NCBI GenBank assembly: GCA_003427395.1
Contig: BFEA01000505.1
Span: 1,120,525 to 1,171,319, forward strand
Length of the DNA: 50,795 nucleotides
From: Chara braunii
Lineage: Eukaryota > Streptophyta > Charophyceae > Charales > Characeae
Reading direction: 5' to 3'
Below the pieces are notes generated by a model. The model was not told the DNA's origin. It was given only the letters and a program-made list of their open reading frames with translations, and did no database searches. Made by a program: the position numbers and the translations under genes. This document shows, piece after piece, positions 45,246 through 50,795 of this stretch. Numbering within the stretch: the first letter of the stretch is position 1; every line of letters starts with the position of its first letter.

Positions 45246-46774
45246 GCTGCTACTGGTGTACATTGCTGATGTGGCGATTGCCACCTGTTTCGATAGTTGA
45301 CGTGGCATTGTCCATGCTGTCTACATGAGGTGACTGGTTGCAAGGAAGGAGGAAGATCGGGATCTGTGGTTGAAGGAGAATGGGTACTCACCTGGGTTTG
45401 AAGTCGATATTGGAATCTGCAGTGTCTTCATGGTCTTCATGACATTGAGTGCCACGTGGCACTTCCGTGTGTGATCAGGAATATACTTATTATCATTGTT
45501 GATGAGAACAGGGGAGAAGCCCGGAGAAGGAGAGGGTTCAGCAGGGATTATTGTGTGAATCTTCATCTTCTCCTTTGTCTGTTCCCCCTCCACTCTCTTC
45601 TATTGATGATAATGAGATACTGTTTGATATATTTCTTCACGAATTGGAGACTTTGTTGCAGATACTGACTCTACAGATATTTGACGACTTCTGAGTATCT
45701 GTCAGACTGGGTTCATTACATTTTCCCCGCAACAGCCCCAATTCCACCCAGACGAATAGATTCAGAATCAAAGCAGTCTTTGTCCTATTGCAGACAACGA
45801 GAGCATTTGAGATGGCCAACATATTAAAGCAATTTTATAATTAGACATTTTTTCAACTTTTTTGGTTGTCCTTGGGGTACCCCTTCCATTGTTCTTGCAG
45901 CACCCCTTTTACTGTGCCTCATACGCACATGAAACGGTTTTCACCTTTTAGCAGTAGCGGATTCAGTACCCAGGGTTCGATCCCTAGACCTCACCCTACC
46001 CATGTACAGTATCTGTGTAGACCCCGAGAATTGAACCTGTGACCTGTGTATTCATAGGCAGTTGGTAGACCTGTCGTAGGTCCGTAGACAGCAGGGGTTC
46101 GATCTGTAGGTCTATGCGTAGGAGTCTTAGTGAGTTCTGGAAGCTTAGCTGTAGACCTTCTAGAAGATAGGCAAGTGGGCAAGTGGTCAAGTCGCGAGGC
46201 AAGTGGTGGACTAAACCGCAGTGCAACAGCAGTACAACGTCGGTAGGATGGCGGTGAGTCCACAGTCAGTCAGCGGAAGGTCCAGTCAGTCCCAGTCCGG
46301 TCCAGCAAGTACCACAGGGGGACTGTGAGCACCAAGGGCCGATGGCAAAGGGCAGACCAACGAGTTTCTGAAGTATAAATCAAGAGGCAGCGCCCATTCA
46401 ATGCATTCCTGCGTGAGCCATGCGGAAGCGCTGCCACAGCGACTTGTGCAAGGAGGTCTGCAGATGAGCCCGGAGGACGCAGTGGGCAAGAGAGAGGGAG
46501 TTAGTAAAGCGATAGGTTAGATGCAGCGACAGCTGCCATAGCCGTAGTTAGTAGTGAGTGTGTGTGTGTGCTCGAGTGTTAGAATGATGCGTGTGGGATA
46601 TCCAGGGTGATCCCGTGTATGTGAACAGTGAGATGTTTGGGCGCTGAAGTCGCCATAGCTAATTGAGAGTGAACTCGTATCTGAAAGCCATATCTCCGAG
46701 TTTTTGAGTGGCCGCATGTCGCCAGTATGCTGCGTTGCTGTTTACATGCATGAAAAGTGTGTTTGAGAACGAGT

Positions 46775-48156
46775 CTGATTGCACACAAGGCTGCCTACGT
46801 TGATTGTGGTTGAGCAGCAGCTGCCCACGTCCCCATGCGCCTTCACGGCCCACTTGCACGTTATTTCAGGAGGCAGAGTAAGAGGGAAGGTATGCTCCTG
46901 TGCATTTCTCTTCAGAGCTTCATACAGAATCACACTCCTGTTCATTTCACTTCAGATCTTCAGCTTATACAGTCTTTGTGTCCGTCCTTCATCTTCATAC
47001 TTCCGTTCATTTCATTTCTGATCTTCATATCGTCTGTTCTCTTAATGATGCTCATTCGTATGTATTTGTTAGTAGCACAAAGGGAGTGGAGGAGAGGGTG
47101 GAGGGTAAGTGATAGAAGACGGAGTTCTATAGTGGTATGGGGCAGGGGAGGTAGGAGCAAAGGGAAGGAAAGAAATATGTGGAGGGCAGGATAGAGTATG
47201 ACATGCAAAGAGCAGGGGAGAGGTGTATGACGAGCTTCGCAGAATTCTGGATATTCACCGCTGAAACAGACTACTCTAGCATGGCACAAGGTTGCAGGGG
47301 AAAAAAACAAAAACAAAAAAAACAAACAAACAAAGAAAAAAAACTATAGCAAGTGGCCACCCTTACAGACCGGACAGGACCGGTTCGGGTATGGGCTATG
47401 GAAGCACCGCATCCAGTTTTCGCAGTCACAGTTGCTGCATCGAATGGCACGGCGCGGACAGATGTCACAGGCTACGTGGCTCGTACATGCTAGGAACACA
47501 GAGGCACGTCGACCGCAATTATAGAGGCATTGCCGTTCCAGCCCGTCTACAAATTGGACATGACATGTTGGGGTGCCGTACATGAGTACAGTACTGACTG
47601 TCATCATACATATGGAAGCAAAAACTTGCATAGACTATCCCTTCATAATCCTCACGGTACAAGGCATGCGAACCACATGCTAGTTGAATCTCCGGCGGGT
47701 CATCACAAAGCGGCATGGAGCATCTTTCTTGGGCTTCCTAAGTATTTATTCCTTCTCTATGGGCAGACGACGAAAGGGAGGATCGGTCCAACGCAAGGGC
47801 GTTCAGCTGCTGCAGGATTTGGTCCGCAACAGCTCGCCCTGGTGGTGATAAACTATGAGCACATCGCTTTGCCGGCGGTTCATATAGAAGTCTATTTTCC
47901 TCCTCGGGCTGTTGTGTCCGTCGTTCGTCTGGCAGGAAAGAGGGAGATCCGTCAGCGGTTGCCGTAGGTGCATGGCCGACACTGCATGTGGGACATGCTA
48001 GGAGAGGATGCGGAGGGTGATGGCACCGGGGATAATCCACGCAGTAAAGACACATACTTTCTATGGCAGCTTCCTGAAAGCATTGACGACACATGGCATG
48101 TTGCTGACATGTCATTAGTATGGAAGGATGACGTGTGCAATGACTTGCTGATTTCT
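46775..48156. repeat. right arm of the inverted duplication
   Basis: The reverse complement of 42023-42925 is found here and extends further through the N-terminal module of the RING-like gene. Within 46890-47040 a unit like TTCATTTCACTTCAGATCTTCA occurs about three times, while the left arm has it once. Confidence 0.6.
47344..48156 (-). pseudogene. three-module Cys/His-rich RING-like gene remnant, right copy
   Basis: On the minus strand one frame runs from about 48156 with module 1 (TCQQHAMCRQC ... CPTCSVGH). An 80-residue acidic/polar linker and an in-frame TAG (near 47738) follow, then module 2 (ACGSHALYRED ... CPICRR). After a 2-base deletion relative to the left copy comes module 3 (ACTSHVACDIC ... 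CPVCKGGHLL) and a stop at 47344. Each module is about 48 residues with the order C-x2-H-x2-C-x2-C, two Cys, C-x-H, then CP-x-C. One zinc ligand in module 2 is Tyr where the left copy has Cys. No Met start and no full RING are seen. I do not recognise the family. Introns could account for the stop or shift, but decay is more likely. Confidence 0.55.
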
Positions 48157-48189
48157 ACTGCCGAGACTGACTGCGAGGCTGTACACTAA

Positions 48190-48919
48190 CTGGTAGGGTT
48201 AGATTCGTAATTTTGTTTGGCTGAGGGCTAACCGAGAGACCTGCCTGTAAGGAAATTCGTGAGGGACATATCTGCAAATCTGGAAAAATCTAGGCCCAGC
48301 ACTACCTCGAATTCCTACAGCTACCCTAACTGCCTATAGCAGGCCCGGGCTACCCCTAGCACAGACAGGTCCTAAGCGGCCTATGCTGCTAGACGGTCCT
48401 ATAGCCTATGGCCGGGTCCGGTAGAGGCCGAGAGGCCGAGACAGCAACGGTACCGGTCGGTCAGTCAGTCCGGTTTAGGTCTAGGTAGTCTATAGATAGG
48501 TTAGGCCCATCGGTTCAGGACTTTTGGCAGTTCATTTCTCGCGAAGCAGCGTTGGAGAAGCCAAGCAAGTTGGTGGCGGTATCGGTCTACAGGCGGCACC
48601 CTGAGACTCGCCGTTGATAGCAGCCATAGCCGGCCCAGCCTGAGTCTGCCATAGCTGGGGCATCCTCAGCGCATATCTGCGTATGGCCGGGCTAGATCGA
48701 GGCTCTACACTGTGTACCCGTGGGTGGTGGTAGCCATAGCTGCCTGTTCCTTCGTCAGAGTTGTCCATCTCCACTGAAGACTTCATCGCAGGACCTGTTC
48801 TTCATTAGGGTGGTTGGCGCTGGCCTCTGGGAGGCTGTTCTGATGTGGCGCTACTAACTGGGTGTAGGATAGAGAGTGGGGTGTGAGTTCTGAGAGTGGC
48901 GAGATACTGGAACAAACTA
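48190..48919. other. no recognised gene
   Basis: A frame of 84 codons on the minus strand (48532-48786) has normal composition (starts MKSSVEMDNSDEG) but no family match. CCTATAGCCTATGGCCGGG-like inverted fragments occur near 48400-48440. Confidence 0.35.
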
Positions 48920-49201
48920 TGTTACGATATTTGTTTGAGTGGTTCAGCATCAGTGTGATTTCCAATTGTGATCTTCGCAGGTTCTTTCTTGTGATTGGTT
49001 GTTGGGAGTTGTGTCAGAGAGTGAGAAACACTGAGTGTCTTCTCCCCATCTGTGCATGATTGTCTTCCGCTGCTTATTTTCACCTGTGTGCACTTTGAAC
49101 TCTGTCTCCTCTCTCCCCTTCTCTTATGCATGTATTGGCATGTGTGAGATTGTCTGTGTGTGAGTGGCGATAAAATTCGTCAGACAACCAAGTTCATAAC
49201 A
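48920..49201 (+). repeat. short 5' LTR with TGTTACGA/TCATAACA ends
   Basis: TGTTACGA at 48920 and TCATAACA ending at 49201 are near-perfect inverted termini. The primer site lies two bases after the end. The LTR would be 282 bp, the size usual for Ty1/Copia elements. A second LTR would be beyond the window. Confidence 0.6.
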
Positions 49202-49203
49202 GT

Positions 49204-49215
49204 TGGTATCGGAGC
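49204..49215 (+). other. primer-binding site, initiator tRNA-Met type
   Basis: TGGTATCGGAGC differs in one base from the common plant initiator-Met primer site TGGTATCAGAGC. It is preceded by ATAACAGT, the typical LTR end and spacer. Confidence 0.75.
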
Positions 49216-50300
49216 GAGATTGGAATTGGAACACTGAGGGTTGAGCGCACTGAGGCATCTTCTTCATCTGGCGATCTAAAGGCGAGAGTTTCATGGCGAT
49301 TCATCTTCCCTTGTACTGAGTCAGCAGGGAAGAAGACTTTCAGCGGTGGATTCAAGTGTTCAGTGGTTCCACTGAGCAAGCGCACTGAGCCTGTCAGGGC
49401 GCTTGTCAGGAAGTGGCGAGTACAGGGCTAATTCGCCATAGCCAACCTTGGGGGTAGTACAACGAATTACCCCACAATGGCGAATTACCCCTTAGGACAT
49501 CAAGGCACCCTGAGCGGCATCATCCCTGGGTAGCGCTGGCAGAGATTGACAGTCTTTATCAATCTCCTGAAGAAATAACCCCATATGGGGCTATTTTTAG
49601 CACCAGCGGCTACCAAGCACGGTGGCGAGATATTTCGAAGTTGGCATACTGGGCGCCACGGGACCAAATACAGAGTATCTGGGTGAAGGGGTGCAGCGCT
49701 ACAGGATCCTGAGGAGGATCAACAAATTTGAAGGTGTTTTGTGCGTGGAAGTGTCAGGAGGAATATTTGGAGGAAATTGGCGAGATAAGGGTATCATCAG
49801 CCATAGCCAGATCTTCATCATCTCCTGCAAGATTCTCTGGAAGTGAGTCCGTTCCATGCACCTACCTGTATTGCGATCCAGATAGTGTTAGTTTAGTTAA
49901 TTATAATGGTCTATCTGTCTGTCCGTGACTGGATGTGAAAATCGCAGACTGCATGACAGCCATAGCCATCTCTCCCCTACCTCTCTCTGCTCACTTCTCA
50001 TCCTCTGTTGACTCTTCCTGATCCAAAAATGTCCTGTGACTGCTATACTGCATTGCGATTATTCTGGGATGCTCAAACTGTGAATTCTGCACTGGAAAGG
50101 TAGTGATATTGTGAATTGCAGTTTTGCGCTGAGTCTATTTTTAGCCTGTGCTACCTAGGGTCAGTCATGACTTCAATTCTGTCCGTCAAAATTCAGTTAT
50201 GTCAGTCCCCAGTGAATCGCAATCCAAAAATAGGTAATACTATAGAATCGCAGGATTGGATTTGCAGTATTTCACTCGATACAGTGAAAAATGTAATTCG

Positions 50301-50318
50301 CCATACCCTAGGGTATGG
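50301..50318. repeat. 18-bp perfect palindrome
   Basis: CCATACCCTAGGGTATGG is self-complementary, and a third half-copy, CTAGGGTATGG, follows directly. Telomere-like CCCTA/TAGGG is contained within it. Confidence 0.6.
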
Positions 50319-50688
50319 CTAGGGTATGGCCGCCAGAGTCATCAGAGTCTTAAATTGAGTCTGAGTCAGGATATAGGGTAATTGTCTGCATCGCTTATTG
50401 TGGTTGAGCTCTCTTGTCTTTACTAACCATCTTCCATCATTCTCACTGATGACACTTGTTTTCTAGCCTGTCATAGTCGGCCGTGTCAGATCTAGTGTCA
50501 GTGCAGAGCAGTCAGTCCAAAAGTGGTCTGTCAGTCGTGTCAGAACGTTCCGCGCAATAATGCTGTGTCGTCAGTCTAATCAAGTCCACACAGTCTACCT
50601 GCTGGTTTGCAGCCTGCAAACTACAGGTTTTATTTTTATTTCTGTGAAACGAACGGCATCCCACCGCAGTTTTTTTTTTTTCCTGCGT

Positions 50689-50760
50689 ATGGACTCGGGT
50701 GTTCTTGCCTTGCTAATCGTGCTGGTGTTCGTGGGAAGATCCGGTAGGGATCTGGTCTGA
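50689..50760 (+). CDS. possible first exon with signal-peptide-like start
   Basis: ATG at 50689 opens MDSGVLALLIVLVFVGRSG, a hydrophobic signal-like stretch after a T-run. GATCCG|GTAGGG within it could be a splice donor; unspliced, the frame stops after 23 codons. The window ends before any downstream exon. It is equally plausible as chance. Confidence 0.15.
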   Translation: MDSGVLALLIVLVFVGRSGRDLV

Positions 50761-50795
50761 AAGTATTGTTTTTTTTCTGATCGGTTGGGCGTGCG

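Larger units (their letters stand above)
49216..50795 (+). mobile_element. start of the internal region of the short-LTR element, no gag seen
   Basis: Sequence downstream of the primer site should belong to the element. No frame longer than about 75 codons is open, and none resembles gag, protease, integrase or reverse transcriptase. The longest plus frame (49622-49846) is unremarkable. Either the leader is long, the element is decayed, or it is a non-autonomous derivative. The window ends before a second LTR. Confidence 0.35.

Noticed and set aside
45974-45984. GGTTCGATCCC, a perfect tRNA B-box-like sequence, suggesting a tRNA or SINE
   Set aside because: The candidate A box is only about 15 bases upstream and imperfect, and no cloverleaf can be drawn. 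Similar GGTTCGAT at 46096 also lacks an A box.
46500-50330. repeated GCCATAGCC / GCCATAGCT words
   Set aside because: They are irregularly spaced and short. They may be a compositional habit of this region, and no array or palindromic unit could be defined by eye.

Overview
The window is eukaryotic repeat-rich DNA. It has no operons and no recognisable intact host gene. It is packed with plant-style LTR retrotransposon debris, long microsatellites and two single-N assembly gaps. Two primer-binding sites match the 3' end of plant tRNA-Asp and one matches initiator tRNA-Met, so a streptophyte (green plant lineage) fits best. From recollection of similar gag proteins I lean to a charophyte such as Chara, but this is unverified.

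Layout. Positions 118-9500 hold one complete but internally damaged LTR retrotransposon on the minus strand. It has a 4-bp target duplication ACGA, a tRNA-Asp primer site at 7307-7324, a decayed upstream ORF and an open 379-residue gag with a CCHC knuckle. Positions 9505-13340 hold low-complexity purine-rich DNA, then two reverse-transcriptase fragments. Positions 13340-20323 hold two abutting copies of the same LTR family. Positions 20324-22373 show no recognised gene. Positions 22374-23423 are the C-terminal part of a second gag, cut by a 7.8-kb LTR in plus orientation (23424-31212). Positions 31213-41934 are a second minus-strand element: broken gag-protease, tRNA-Asp primer site at 33951-33968, and a 5' LTR of nearly 8 kb that itself carries a LINE-like insertion.

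Positions 41935-50795 are different. Two inverted copies of a Cys/His-rich, RING-like gene remnant flank about 3.8 kb of microsatellites and minisatellites. A short LTR with an initiator-Met primer site follows (48920-49215), then sequence I cannot assign.

The most unusual feature lies inside the giant LTRs. They are crowded with stem-loops. One array repeats a conserved loop built on the core AACTTA, while the flanking stems change sequence from unit to unit and stay complementary. A second array of about 120-bp units forms longer AT-rich stems. Other hairpins at matching places in different LTR copies have unrelated stem sequences that still pair. This pattern of conserved loop with covarying stem recurs in four LTR copies and is the main candidate for an undescribed system.
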